This document shows positions 35,967 to 47,712 of a stretch of DNA of 64,000 bases, in pieces (position 1 is the stretch's first letter; every line of letters begins with the position of its first letter). The translations under genes were made by a program, and so were the position numbers. The stretch is from Scilla litardierei (lineage: Eukaryota > Streptophyta > Magnoliopsida > Asparagales > Asparagaceae), in the NCBI GenBank assembly GCA_030789695.1, contig CM061141.1, positions 194,877,689 to 194,941,688 of the forward strand, written 5' to 3'. The notes beneath the pieces were generated by a model. The model saw only the letters and a program-made list of their open reading frames with translations. It was not told the DNA's origin and made no database searches.

Positions 35967-37089
35967 CAGTGATAACCTGGCCAGAGTTTTCTGCCTCTAC
36001 CGCCGTCATCCTAAAGGCCTGGGATTTTGGAGCAGAGTTCGTCTTCTTAAAAGCCTGCCGCTGAGGAGGCAAGGAAGGTCCTCTAAGGGCTGGAGTGCCT
36101 GGCCCAGCTGGTGCCGGAAGTGATGGTCGCTGCGGACCAGGTGGAAGAGCTTGCGGCTGCATCGATCTAGTAGCCACGAGTGCTACCGGGGGCGGGTAGG
36201 CACCCTGCTGCGGGCAGTATCTGCTAATGTGTCCTCGACCACCACAAGAGAAGCATTGCCTGGCCCAAGCCCTACACTCCTTCTGCTCATGACCAGTCTT
36301 GCCACAAAATTGGCATGTCAGACGTCTTTGTGTCACTACAGGGGCTCCTGATCTCTTGAACTGGGCCGTCTGTACTGGTCGGGATAATGCCTTCTATGAT
36401 CCTGATGGTCGTCTATCACCTGTAGGCATCTTTCCTCTGCTCCGCAAATGGATCTCATATAGTCTTGTCGCCTCAAGCACATCCTCCTGTGTGGTGAGTT
36501 TCTGGGTAGACATCGCCGCTCTATACTCCGGATCCAGCCCCATACGAAAGCGTCGAGCTCGGGTGGCATCGATCGAAACAAGCTCCGGGGCAAACTTGCT
36601 CAGAAAAGAAAACTCAGCATCATACTCATCCACGCTCCGTCGGCCCGGAGTCAACTGCTCAAAACGCTGCATGAGCTCATCCTTTGCGGTCTCTGGAAGA
36701 AATTTGGACTCAAAACGCTCCATAAAGGTCTTCCAAGTGATAGGTCATGTCAGGTGCCGCTCCTGGGCATCCCACCAACCTCGGGCCTGGTGTGTCAGCT
36801 GTCTTTTTGTTGCATCCACCCAACTCTCCAACAGAAATCCGACAGCTATAAGATCATCCTCCGTGCGTCGTAACCACTCATCAACCTCCAGAGCTATCTC
36901 CTTTCCAGAAAAAGTTCTCGGCTTCATTTCCTTGAACTGCTTGAAGCCTGGGGTCTTCTGACTCTGTATCTTGGCGAGCATCTCAGCCTGCTGACCCAGA
37001 CTCGCCTGGAAACCAAGCAAAATCTTCTCCATCAAAGAGGGCTCAGCGTGCTCCATCTCTGATGAAGATATCCCATTTCCACTGTCCAT
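35967..37089 (-). pseudogene. gag: Chromo-1 gag with two in-frame stops
   Basis: ATG at 37089 starts MDSGNGISSSEMEHAEPS. The capsid part shows FKQFKEMKPRTFSGKEIALE and EVDEWLRRTEDDL, then a TGA at 36745-36747. The same frame continues with MERFESKFLPETAKDELMQRF and SVDEYDAEFSFLSKFAPELV, the retrotransposon-gag domain. A TAG at 36394-36396 interrupts before two zinc knuckles, CQFCGKTGHEQKEC and CFSCGGRGHISRYC, both with intact CCHC. The last codons run into the intron donor. Upstream codons to 37260 are open but lie in the neighbouring LTR, so they are not part of the gene. Gag would package the RNA; the stops prevent a full product. Confidence 0.88.
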
Positions 37090-37185
37090 TCTGCAGAGAA
37101 AGAAGACAGCACAAGTGGAATTAGTACCATATGTGACGGCATTAAAGTGTATTGGATGTATCATCCTTTCGCATATCGCAGTGTG
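37090..37185 (-). other. Chromo-1 leader remnant
   Basis: 96 bases between gag and the Chromo-2 LTR. It ends CTTTCTCTGCAGA before the gag ATG, which looks like a 3' splice site, but no donor can be placed because the upstream sequence is outside the window. Confidence 0.4.
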
Positions 37186-40100
37186 TGTCACGCCCCGCTT
37201 CCCTAAAATGGAGGAGAGACGTGAGAAGGTCCGCACAGACGTGGAGCTATGAAGCTTCACGCCTGATAAGCATCAAATCTGAATATATGCAGGTCCCTGT
37301 AAAGGCGAACGGAACAAAAATAATAATAATAGAGACTGATAAGTTAACCGATCTCAGAATTTGTCCACAATAATATTCAACATCGCAGAAAAGCCACCAT
37401 GATAAAAGAAAGAGTCTAGGCCCAAAACATGGCCAACAAAAGCCAACACAAAACAAAGTATTGGTGCTACGCACCGACAACTAAAGCAGTCTAAGCAACA
37501 ACACAAACAGTCTCTACGACTGATCTCCCGTGTCCTCAAACTCCTCGGTGAACGCGGGCTCTGACTCAGCGTCAGCGAACACCGCGTCCTCAGCAGCAAC
37601 CTCAGACTCAGGATCTAACATGTGTCACCCAAAAGAGTAAAGGGCACATGTCAGCAAGTCTAAAAGACTTGGGCAAGGAAAATGAAAGGAAAGTAAACTA
37701 ACAACCTAGCAATTATAGTATGATGCATAGCATGGCAAGTATAGTATGGAAACAACAAGTAAGGTAAAGTGCAAGTAACAAGTATGGCATGGACGACAAG
37801 TTTTACATGAACAAGTACATGTACAAAGACAAGTCTAGTAAGCACGTCGTGCACAGAGATTCTGCCTGTTGGCTAGAGTGGCTGATCGGGCCAACTCTTA
37901 AGCTCAAGTGACCGTTTATCCCTACCCCTCCACGTGTATCGAGCCAGGGCATGACCCCCGAACACGTAATGCTCGCTTCTGGATCACGAGCCAGGAAGTG
38001 TATTTGGCATAGGGTTGAGCCCGCTAAAAGCAGGTGCCTAACTGACGAAGCCGCCCCAGCTTGCTATCCGCAAATGGCCGGGGGACCCGCGTGGGGGTTT
38101 AGAAATTTGTAACCGCAAGCGCACGGTGTTGTAGTGTGGCTTAGGGGTCGAACACAGGGAGGCTAGGATGTGCTTGAGTCAAGGAGGACCAAAATCACCC
38201 CGTAGGCGAGCTAGCCCGAATCGGTAAATGGTTGTCACGGAAAGGAATGAAGGGTATGAACAATAAGAAAATAAACCCGGGACTTTGGTTTCCACTCCGA
38301 CGAGCGACTCTCGCCGATACGGCCTACGGGCATGGATAGCGATTGGAATTAGGGTCTAATGGTGGGACGTTGCCTCTGAAAGTGGTACCGGCATCCCATG
38401 GGCCCGATATTCTGGTCGGTGCCCAGGATGATACACCGGACTTCCCGGATTCGATCAGGGGGCACTCCCATGTCCATTAACACTGATCGATTCCGGGAGC
38501 ACTAAGCTCGCAACGATAACTCCCAACGTCTCATCCTGCCGCTCCCGCGTGCTAGGATTCGGCGTCTACGCTAAGGGCGTGAGCTATGGCTAGGGAGTCA
38601 ACCGCCAAGTTTATTCCCCCTTGGCCCAAGGGTCAAAGGCGGTCTTTTTCCCACTGATGACAATGAAACACCCCGCGTAACCGTTAGATTCCTAATCCCT
38701 ATCGATTTCCTAACCCTATAGACGCATCGGGAAGAGCCCCCGAAGGGGTTTCCACCAAAATCCCAGATTTGGGAACTACTCACAAAAATTCATTGAAAAG
38801 CGATCTAAATGAAAATTAACCGTTGGAATCATAATCGGACGATTGGAATGCGGAAGTAATAGAGTAATTAAGACAATACTAAAATTTGAGAGAGATCCGA
38901 AAACTTACAAAAGAACAGTAATTACAGCCGTCACAATAGGAGAAAACAGTAAAAACTAGCAGCTCCTGGTTTCTGGAACCTTAGGGGTTCTATTTATAGA
39001 CTCTCGCATCACCCGATCGGTTGACAAGTCAACCGATCGGGTAATCCGTTACAGATAATGAACAGAAAATGGCGAGCTTTCACCCGGTCATGTGAACCGG
39101 TCGGGTGAGTTCTTGGAGTGACCGGTTGGATCTTGGCGCCATCGGGTGAAGTGATCGGTTGGGTGCCCGTGTCTTCAGCTCCTCAGCATCAGCTACAGAT
39201 GAACCGATCGGGTGAGAGTCACCCGATCGGTTGGAATTTTGCTCGAAAAGACAGAGAACAGGCCCCCGCTGAACCGGTCTATGAACCGGTCGGGTGACTT
39301 CCATATGAGCTCCGGCTGAGACCGGGTGGTGCACGCGTGCATCACCCGATCGGCTGGAGATGGCCAACCGACCGGGTGAGGGGCTGAAAGATGTATTCTT
39401 TGTCGTTTGACCCCCTGGATCACGCGTGACTCGTCCCGTTGCTCCGGGGACTTGAGATATCGTCGTTAAACGTCCCCTACACGGTCAATCTCCTGCAAAC
39501 ATGGATAAACAAAGAAAAGTGAAAGAAAACGAGAAAATACGAGAAAACGAATAAAAGACGGCGAAAAACATGGAGAAACACAAAAGAAAACGTGCGTGAA
39601 TATATGAAATATAAACGCACGTCACTAGCCAGATCAAGTAGTACAAGTAATGTAGCGTGTGCTACGAATGCAACATTCAACATAGCTAGCATGGCATGTA
39701 CAGATAATTTGCGTACCGTTAATTGATTTTAAACATGACAAATAAGATGCATGGATGACAACAAGTGCAAATAATTAAAAGGAGTCGGATCTAGCTTCGT
39801 TGTCAAGCTAGATCTTGAAATTGCGCATAGGCGAGTATCATTTCGTCGCCTAGTCTCTTTTACACCTACAACAAGCAAATGGCCTAAGGCGTGGCCTAAA
39901 ACCCTAAGTGGCAAGTTTCACTTGCCTGGCACCAAGGATGACGATCAACGAGGCACGTCACAAAATGTTTAAACTACGGAGTGGGGATCGCTGCCATGGC
40001 AAAACAATATCAGAACAATATCCAATCCAGTTTGATAATCGAATCTACGACCCATTATTATTAGGGTTTAACAAAAATCACAACGTGGGTTATGAGAATA

Positions 40101-41142
40101 TTTAAGGATCGATTTACTAACCGTATCTTAGCGGAAGAACGATGTCGGGCAAGCACGGCAACGGAAGAACGATCCGGAGAACTATGGCTCAGATCTGGAA
40201 ATGGCGAGAAAATCTGGAGAAAATGGGATTTGGGGGATTTTGGGGGTTGGCCGGCGGCCTAAAGGAGGTGGCCGGAGCAAATGAGGGTGTGAGGGGCTCC
40301 AGGGATGAAGGAAAGAGCTAGAGGAAGGTTGGGGAAGATCAGAGGTCATAGGGGAAAGAGAAGGGCCAAGAGAAGTGAAAGAAAGAAGAAGAAACGATCG
40401 GGGGTTTAAATAGAAAAACCCGGAGGCGGAAATGAACCCTAGGGTTTCGGGGCCAATTAGTCGGTCTATGAAGGGCGGCTGACCGACTAGTTTGGTAACT
40501 AGTCGGTTGGTCGTTCAACTGTGACCGACTAAAATCAAACAGCGTAAGTAGGAATAAATCTGGGAAATGAATTAGTCGGTCTGTGAAGGCCTGTCGACCG
40601 ACTAGTTTGCAACCTAGTCGGTCGGTGAGTGTTCATTGACCGACTAACGATAAACAGTAACTCAGGTAAAATTAATCAAAGGAACTAGTCGGTCTGAGAG
40701 CAAGTTCTGACCGACTAGTTTCACATCTAGTCGGTCGGTGGTTGTTCTTAGACCGACTAAGATCAAACAGTAACTCCTGAATAATTGATTTAACGAACTA
40801 GTCGGTTCCAGAAGAGTTCCTGACCGACTAGATTGGAATCTAGTCGGTTGGTTCTCCTACTTGAACCAACTAACATGCACAAAAAGTCTCGAATCGAAGC
40901 GCGAAGCTCCGGGAAGGATTCATATGGCTCCTAAGCTCAAACTACTCTAAGATATGAGCGATATGAAGCTCGTCATGGGTGACTTACTCCAAGCTCAACG
41001 GCTTAAGGAAGAAGCTAGAAAATCACAACAAAACGAACGAAAACGAAAGCTACGGAGATGGAAAATCACACATAAGGAGAAAATCCACCAAAACAAATAT
41101 ATAATATATATAATCCAAATACATGAAAAACCAGTCGTTACA
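37186..41142 (-). repeat. Chromo-2 3' LTR (about 2.37 kb without its insertion)
   Basis: On the plus strand it starts TGTCACGCCCCGC and ends AGTCGTTACA, the complements of the ends of the Chromo-3 LTR. A solo Athila LTR plus a 5-bp duplication interrupts it at 38043-39629. The minus strand carries a palindromic CCGACTA/TAGTCGG array (40455-40880), followed in that orientation by a TATA-like CTATTTAAAC (about 40404-40413). Confidence 0.88.
38043..39624 (-). repeat. Solo LTR of the Athila-B family inside the Chromo-2 LTR (1582 bp)
   Basis: It aligns in reverse to the Athila-B LTR: the right end reads AAACGCACGTCA, the complement of TGACGTGCGTTT, and the left end TGACGAAGCCGCCCC corresponds to the other terminus. 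It is flanked by CTAAC (38038-38042) and CTAGC (39625-39629), a duplication with one mismatch. The Chromo-2 sequence on either side rejoins to match the Chromo-3 LTR near 46880. TATA on the minus strand is at 38991-39000, and the ACCGATCGG array at 39008-39385. Solo LTRs arise by recombination between the two LTRs. Confidence 0.85.
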
Positions 41143-41155
41143 TCCTCCCCAACTT
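41143..41155 (-). promoter_or_regulatory. Chromo-2 polypurine tract
   Basis: On the minus strand AAGTTGGGGAGGA directly precedes TGTAACGAC, the LTR start. Chromo-3 has AAGTTGGAGAGGA at the same place. Confidence 0.85.
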
Positions 41156-41188
41156 AAGAAAAAATCCGTCCTCGGAATTTCCCAACAC

Positions 41189-42092
41189 TCACGTGTCCGG
41201 GAACAAAAGCGGGTAGCGCTCTCTCATCTCATCTTCTCTCTCCCAAGTAGATTCTCCTGGCGAGCCGTGTCGCCACAACACCCTAACAAGATCGACAGTC
41301 TTGTTCCGAAGTGACTTCTGACGCCTGTCCAAAATCCGCACTGGCTGCTGGTCATACGTCAAATCCGGGCGAACGGTGATCATCCGAGAAATCCACAGCA
41401 TGAGACGGATCGCTGATGTACCGACGAAGCTGCGACACATGGAAAACATCGTGAACTCCTTCCATAGATGGCGGCAAGGCCAAGCGGTAGGATACCTCGC
41501 CAACTCTCTCAAGAATGTCAAACGGTCCAATGTATCGCGGGCTCAACTTCCTTCGTTTCCCAAAGCGAATCACACCACGATTCGGGGAAATCCTCAGGAA
41601 CACATGGTCGCCTGGCTGAAACTCCAAAGGTCGACGTTTAGCATCAGCCCAATGCTTAAAACGGTCCTGAGCAATCCTCAACCTCTCCCAAATGTTCCTG
41701 ACAACCTCCACAGCCACCACAATCATCTCAGGTCCCAACAGTTCCCGGTCACCAATGTCCTCCCAACTCAAAGGCGATCGACATTTCCTCCCATACAGCG
41801 CGGCAAAAGGTGCCATGCCAATACTCGCCTGGAAGCTGTTGTTGTAAGAGAACTCCACCAGATGTAGATGGTCCTCCCACGAACCCTTGAAATCCAACAT
41901 GCACACCCTAAGCATGTCCTCCAAGATCTGAATCGTCATCTCGGACTGGCCATCCGTCTGCGGATGGTACGTCGTGCTAAAACTCAGACTCGTACCCAAA
42001 CTCTTCTGCAAACTCTGCCAGAACTGAGATGTGAACCTCGTGTCTCTGTCTGACACGATACTCACGGGGACCCCGTGAAGTCGTACGATCTC
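41189..42092 (-). pseudogene. pol: Chromo-2 integrase C-terminal part and chromodomain exon, one frameshift
   Basis: After intron 2 the frame reads Glu-Ile-Val-Arg-Leu-His-Gly-Val-Pro, then [11 protein letters not shown] (second integrase Asp) and QTDGQSEMT (catalytic Glu retained). The [20 protein letters not shown] block follows. At about 41385 an extra base shifts the frame, and the chromodomain-like end ([29 protein letters not shown]) continues in the next frame to a TGA at about 41189. The chromodomain probably bound modified histones for insertion targeting. The frameshift would remove it from the protein. Confidence 0.85.
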
Positions 42093-42162
42093 CTGCACGA
42101 TTCACGTTTCATCACTATCTAAACTAGGAAAAGGAAATAGAAACTGAGAGTAAAGAATTTAC
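42093..42162 (-). other. Chromo-2 candidate intron 2 in integrase (70 bp)
   Basis: On the minus strand the donor is GGAG|GTAAAT and the acceptor GTGCAG|GAG. Removal joins Tyr-Met-Glu to Glu-Ile-Val, exactly the uninterrupted reading found in Chromo-1. It contains stops, and its length is not a multiple of three. Chromo-3 has the same intron. Confidence 0.8.
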
Positions 42163-44554
42163 CTCCATGTATCTCCTTGCTAACGTCTCAGTAGACTGTC
42201 CTACTCGGAATGGAATAAAGTGCGCGGATTTGGTCAATCGATATACGATCACCCAAATCGCGTCATTCTGCTTCGGACTCCGAGGTATTCCAGTCACGAA
42301 ATCCATAGTGATGTGTTGCCACTTCCACTCCGGAATTGGAAGCGGTTGTAGCAACCCTACTGTACACTGATGCTCCGCCTTTACCTGCTGGCATACCAAA
42401 CATTTGGCTACGCTCCGAGCCACACCCCGCTTCATACCATGCCACCAATAGTTCAGACGATGATCCTTGTACATCTTGGTGCCACCAGGATGTACAGAAT
42501 ACGGTGAACTGTGTGCCTCAACCAGCAATTCCTCTCTAATATCCCCAGCTGGCACGCACAACCTAGCTCCATACCTCAGCGAGCCATCCTCATGAATCAA
42601 AAAGTCAGTCCAGAGACCGGCTTCTACCTGCTCCCGAATCTTCACCAGCTTCGGATCTCCAGCCTGGCCAGCCTTGATCCGATCCACGATCGTCGAATGT
42701 ATCTGCATACACATCAACGAAGAAGCCTCTCCAGGTAGAACAATCTCAATTCCAGACTCGTAAAAATCCTGCTGCAATCTCCACTGCGAAGTCAACATCA
42801 TCACCGCTGGAAGCCTACTCAGCGCATCCGGAACCACATTCACCTTGCCAGGGTGATACTGCAAATCAATCTTATAATCCGCCATGAGCTCCAACCATCG
42901 ACGCTGTCGCATGTTGAGCTCCTTCTGAGTAAAAATATACTTCAAGCTTTTGTGATCGGTGAAGATCTTCACTTTCTCACTCAGCAGGAAGTGCCTCCAA
43001 ATCTTGAGCGCAAACAGGACAGCAGCCAACTCCAAGTCATGCGTCGGGTAATTCTTCTCATGAGTCTTGAGATGACGCGAAGCATATGCCACCACATGCC
43101 CGTGCTGATGCAACACACAACCGAGACCCTTGCCAGAAGCATCGTAAAAGATCTCAAATCCTCCACTGCGATCAGGCACAACAAGGACAGAGGCAGTCGT
43201 CAATCTCTCCCTCAGAACACCAAAGGCATTCTCATAATCACCCGACCAAACAAAAGGTACATCCTTCCGCGTCAATCTGGTCATCGGCTCAGCAATACGG
43301 GAAAAGTCCTTAATGAAGCGCCGATAGTAACCTGCAAGCCCAAGGAAACTCCGGATCTCAGATGCTGACTGCGGAACAGGCCACTCTCTGATGGCCTTGA
43401 TCTTCTCGGGATCCACAGAAATACCATCTCCAGATACCACATGCCCGAGAAAAGCAACCCTGTCCAGCCAGAACTCGCCCTTCGAAAACTTAGCATACAA
43501 ACGATGCTTCCTCAAAAACTCTAACACTGTCCTCAAGTGCGAGGCATGTTCTTCCTCCGACTTTGAATAGATCAGAATGTCGTCAATAAAGATAACGACA
43601 AACTTGTCTAAAAAGTCGTAGAAAATCAGATTCATCAGATTCATGAAAACTGCGGGAGCGTTGGTTACACCGAAAGGCATAACCACAAACTCGTAGTGTC
43701 CATACTTCCTCCTGAATGTTGTCTTTGGAACATCTTCCTTCTTCACCTTCAGCTGATGATAACCACTCCTCAGATCCAACTTTGAAAACACCCTCGATCC
43801 TCCAAGCTGATCAAAAATATCATCGATGCGAGGCAACGGTGCTTCCTGTAGTCCACGCACATGCGACGCAAACCATCCTTCTTTTTCACCAGCAACACCG
43901 ATGCTCCCCACGGAGACACACTAGGATTGATACAACCCTTCTGCAAAAGCTCATCCAGTTTCTTCCGTAATTCCTCCAACTCTGCTGGCGCCATACGATA
44001 TGGTGCCTTCGAAATGGGCTGCGCTCCCGGAATAAGGTCAATCGAAAACTCGAGAGCTCGATCAGGCGGCAGTCCAGACATCTCCTCGGGGAAGACGTCA
44101 TCGAATTCTCGCACCACAGCCGGCCTCTCCTGCTCCATCTGCAAAGCCACAAACTCCACCGGTCTGGCCCGAAATCTGACAGGGCCGAGCGAACTGCTAC
44201 CCCGACTGAACTCAAATACTGGATGTCTGGGAATCCTGAACACCACCATCTTCCTCCGACAGTCGATCGTAGCATAGAAGCTCGCAAGCCAATCCATCCC
44301 AAGGACCGCATCATAGTTGATGATGTCGTGGACAATGGAATCAGCATAAAGCTCATGTCCACAAACCACCAACGGGCAAGAGTTGCAACCACGACACACC
44401 GAGACCACACCATTCCTTGTAACGATGTTCCTACTCTTGGGAAGAGGGGATGTTGACAAGGAATGCTTCTCCACGAAGCTCCGAGATAGGATGCACATCG
44501 ATGCACCAGAGTCAAAGAGAACTCGTGCAGGAAATGTGCAAACCAAAATCACAC
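42163..44554 (-). pseudogene. pol: Chromo-2 protease, RT, RNase H and integrase core exon, deletion in RT
   Basis: It starts in phase with Val-Ile-Leu-Val-Cys after intron 1. Protease has [11 protein letters not shown] intact. The linker [20 protein letters not shown] leads to RT with [10 protein letters not shown]. Near 43845 a small deletion removes the codons after MCVDYRK and shifts the frame; RT resumes with [17 protein letters not shown]. The catalytic box [10 protein letters not shown] is present. RNase H keeps [18 protein letters not shown] and FTDHKSL. Integrase has the zinc-binding segment ending [11 protein letters not shown] and the first Asp in TMDFVTG. The exon ends at ARRYME before intron 2. 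Apart from the RT lesion this exon is well preserved. Confidence 0.87.
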
Positions 44555-44665
44555 CTGACAAACAGTCTAACAATCAACCCTATCCTCGCAAACAATCATA
44601 TGCAAGAAATCAACATAATCTAACAATCAAAACTAACTAGAAAGAACAGCTAGATTGAGAGCTAC
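44555..44665 (-). other. Chromo-2 candidate intron 1 between gag and protease (111 bp)
   Basis: On the minus strand the donor is CGCAG|GTAGCT and the acceptor TTGTCAG|GTGTGA. Phase 1, the same position as in Chromo-1 and Chromo-3. It contains stops in the gag frame. The sequence between is T-rich with GATTGTTAGA repeats, as in Chromo-3. Confidence 0.75.
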
Positions 44666-45406
44666 CTGCGTGACCTCATCCACAGACTCGCTCTCCACAG
44701 CTGTCATCAGAAAAGCCTGTCGCCTCGGCTGAAAAGCCTGCTGAAAGGCATGCCTCTGTGGAACAAGAGCTGCTCCACGTCCAGTAGGAATAGGCGCTCT
44801 CTGCTACAACGGATGTGCTGCAACAGGTGCTCCCCAAGGCCGCTTCGACTTCGGGCGGTCCTTCATGGTATGGGTAGGATCTCCACAGACAATACACTGG
44901 CCCAAGAATCTCCTACACTGCTCCTTGATATGCCCAGTCTTGTCGTAGAAATGGCAAGACTTCTGAATAGGCCCTCCTGGCCTCTTGAACTGCACCGGCT
45001 GATTAGGCTTGAAACCAGGCCTAACCACCGCTCTGGCATGCTCCATAGGCCTCTTCACAGCTCCAGCAACATGTCCCCTCCTCTGGTTCACATTCAGCTC
45101 CTACCTCCGTGCCGCTATCAGAACCTTCTGATAAGACTCCAGATCAGAGGAAGACGCAAAACTCTAAAGCTCCAAAGCAAGTCCCTGCAGGAACCTCTGA
45201 GCCCTCTCATCAGCATCCTGCACCATCTTCGGTGCGAACCGACTCAACCTGGTGAACTCCTGGTGGTACTGATCCACCGTCAAGCTCCCCTGCTTCAAAT
45301 CAATGAAGCGCTGCAACATCTCTCTCCGGGCAGCCTTCGGAAAATATTCCTCATCGAATATGGACTTGAAGGTAGCCCAAGATATCGGCTCCTCCAACAG
45401 CTCCTC
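44666..45406 (-). pseudogene. gag: Chromo-2 gag, C-terminal part, 5' end cut by Chromo-3
   Basis: The visible part starts at Glu-Glu-Pro-Ile-Ser-Trp-Ala-Thr-Phe, where Chromo-3 interrupts. It has the gag-domain motif FPKAARREMLQRFIDLKQGS and QYHQEFTRLSRFAPKMV. In-frame TAG stops at 45164-45166, near 45103 and at 44804-44806 break it. The first zinc knuckle reads CHFYDKTGHIKEQC, with the second Cys changed to Tyr; the second, CIVCGDPTHTMKDR, has lost its last Cys. The tail (RRQAFLMTAVESESVDEV) leads to intron 1. The N-terminal half, leader and 5' LTR should lie beyond the window. Confidence 0.85.
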
Positions 45407-47712
45407 TGTAACGACTGGTTTTCATGTACTTGGATTATCTATATTATATATGTGTGTGTTTTGGTTGATTTTCTCCTTATGCGTGGTTTCCATCTCCATA
45501 GCTTTCGTTTTCGTTCGTTTCATTATGATTTTCTAGTTTCTTTTTTAAATCGTTGATCTTGGAGTAAGTCATTCGTGACGAGCTTCATATCGCTCAAATC
45601 TTAGAGATAGGTTGATCTTAGAATCCGTAGGAATCTTCCTAGAACTTCGCGCTTCGATTCGGCACTTTTCGTGCACTCTAGTTGGTTCAAGAAGGGGAAC
45701 CAACCGACTAGATTGAGATCTAGTCGATCGGCAACTCTTCTCAGACCGACTAGTTTACGTCAGTCATTTTTAGCCAAGTTACTGTTTACTCTTAGTCGGT
45801 CTAAGAACAACCACCGACCGACTAGATGCGCAACTAGTCGGTCAGAACTTGCTCTCAGACCGACTAGTTCCTTTGATAAATTTTACCTGAGTTACTGTTT
45901 ATCGTTAGTCGGTCCATGAACTCTCACCGACCGACTAGGTTGCAAACTAGTCGGTCGACGGGCCTTCACAGACCGACTAATTCACTACCCAGATTTTTCC
46001 CTACTTTCGCTGTTTGATTTTAGTCGGTCACAGATGGTTGACCGACCGACTATTTCTTAAACTAGTCGGTCAACAACTCTTCTTTGACAGACTAACCGCT
46101 ATCATAAACCTAGGGTTTGCCCAGCCATCGAGTTATTTCTATTTAAACCTCCGATCGTTTTCTTTTCTTTCTTTCTCTTCTCCTGGCCTTTTCCCTTCCC
46201 CCTTGACCTCTGATCTTCCCCAAACTTCCCCAAGCCATTCCTCCTTCCTCTAGAGCTCCTCTCCCCCTCCATTTAGGCCGGCCACCATGCCTTAGGCCTC
46301 CTCCAACCCCCAAAACCCCCAAATCTCGATTTCTCCATATTTCCTCGCCATTTCCAGATCTGAACTGTAGCTCCCCGGATCGTTCTTCCGTCGCCGTGCT
46401 TGCTCGGCATCGTTCTTCCACTTACGATTCGGTAATAGCTCGATCCTATAATATGCTCATAACCCATTTTTTTTATTTTTGTTAAACCCTAATAGAACTA
46501 ATATTTTTTTGCCATGACAGCGATTCCATCACCGTAGTTTAACATTTTGTGACGTGCCTCGTTGATCGTCAACCTCGGTATTAGGCAAGTGAAACTTGCC
46601 ACTTAGGGTTTTAGGCCATGTCCTTAGGCCATTTACTTGTTTTAGCGTAAAAGAGACTAGGCAGTGAAAGGATAGCTGTCTAGACGCCCTTGATCTAGCT
46701 TGACAACGAAGCTAGATCCGTCACCTTCATCATGCTTGCATGTCATGTTTAATTTCAATTAACGGTACACGAATATCTATTCATGTCATTGCATACATTG
46801 ATTGTTCATCGTGATTGTGTAGCACACGCTACTTTAAAATGTAAGCTGCGGTGAGTAGGATTTTGACTCCTACATTGTGACTTGAGGCTAGGTGCACCCC
46901 TATGCCAAATACACTTCATGGCTTGTGATCCGGAAGCGAGCATAGTGTGTTGCTAATCCCAACGCTCGATACACGTGGAGGGGTAGGGTTAAACGATCGC
47001 TTGAGCGTAGAAGTTAGCCTGTACAGCTACTTCAGCCAAAAGACGGAAACTCTGAGCACAAAGTGAAAATAGTGATAAGTGATTCGTGATTAGTGACTTG
47101 GTAGCTTTTGCTACATCGTGCGTGCTTGTCTTTTCTTCTAACTGTTGCAACATACTTAACTGCCATGTCATTGCATTCTTATTATAACTGTTAGGTTGTT
47201 AGTTTACTTTCAGTTTCCTTGCCCAAGTCTTTTAGACTTGCTGACATGTGCCCCTTTCTCTTTGGGTGTCACATGTTAGATCCTGAGCCAGAGTTCGTTG
47301 CTGAGGACGAGGTGTTTGCGGACGTCGAGCCCGAGCCTGTGTTTGACGGGGACTTCGTTGACACAGGCGATCAGTCATAGGGACCATTGTGTTGTTGTTT
47401 AGACTGCTTAGTTGTCGGTGCGTAGCACCAATACTTTGTGTCGTGTTGTCTTTTGTTGGCCATGTTTTAGGCCTGGACTCTTTCATTTAGCCTGGTGGCT
47501 TTTCTGGATGTGGAACTTAATTTTAATGTTTGGACATTGCTGAGATTTGGGATTTTATTTCTGTCTCTCTTGTGTTATTATCTTTGTTCTGTTCGTGGTT
47601 ACAGGGACCTGCATATGATTTAGTGACGCTTATCAGGCGTGCAGCTTCACAGCTCACATTTGAGCGGACCTTCTCACGTCTCGCCTCCATTTTAGGGAAG
47701 CGGGGCGTGACA
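45407..47712 (+). repeat. Chromo-3 5' LTR (2306 bp)
   Basis: Starts TGTAACGACTGG and ends GGGGCGTGACA; the start recurs at 52538. Region 45698-46095 holds about 13 copies of CCGACTA or TAGTCGG arranged in units of about 114 bp (marked by CTGTTT at 45782, 45895 and 46009). A TATA-like CTATTTAAAC follows at 46139-46148. Confidence 0.9.
45698..46148 (+). promoter_or_regulatory. Palindromic CCGACTA array and TATA-like box in the Chromo-3 LTR
   Basis: Repeated pairs such as ACCGACCGACTAG and CTAGTCGGTCGG can form hairpins. Each contains ACCGAC, the core of the plant DRE/CRT element bound by DREB/CBF factors. The TATA-like sequence lies about 45 bp after the last copy. Binding is an inference; the repeats themselves are clear. 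Confidence 0.6.

Larger units (their letters stand above)
29703..37185 (-). mobile_element. Chromo-1: Ty3/gypsy chromovirus (Tekay/Del-like), 5' LTR not in window
   Basis: Read on the minus strand: short leader, gag, intron, pol with a C-terminal chromodomain, polypurine tract, 3' LTR. Its 5' LTR and primer site should follow the leader but are replaced at 37186 by the LTR end of Chromo-2. The gene set and the LTKSAHF and QTDGQSER integrase motifs place it with the Tekay/Del chromoviruses. Several stops and lost catalytic residues show that it is dead. Confidence 0.88.
37186..45406 (-). mobile_element. Chromo-2: chromovirus with two introns, cut in gag by Chromo-3
   Basis: Read on the minus strand: gag (cut), intron 1, protease/RT/RNase H/integrase, intron 2, integrase end and chromodomain, polypurine tract, 3' LTR containing a solo Athila LTR. 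It is close kin of Chromo-3, which inserted head-on into its gag. GTGTG (37181-37185) is the candidate target duplication in Chromo-1. Confidence 0.88.

Noticed and set aside
37090..37110. Leader 3' splice site before the Chromo-1 gag (TCTCTGCAG), with a similar one before the Chromo-3 gag
   Set aside because: No donor can be shown; the upstream part of Chromo-1 is outside the window and the Chromo-3 leader lacks a convincing donor.
46143..46467. Glu/Arg-rich minus-strand frames in the Chromo-3 LTR, repeated at 53274-53598
   Set aside because: They are conserved only because the two LTRs are copies. They are antisense to the transcribed strand just after the TATA-like box and have no domain.
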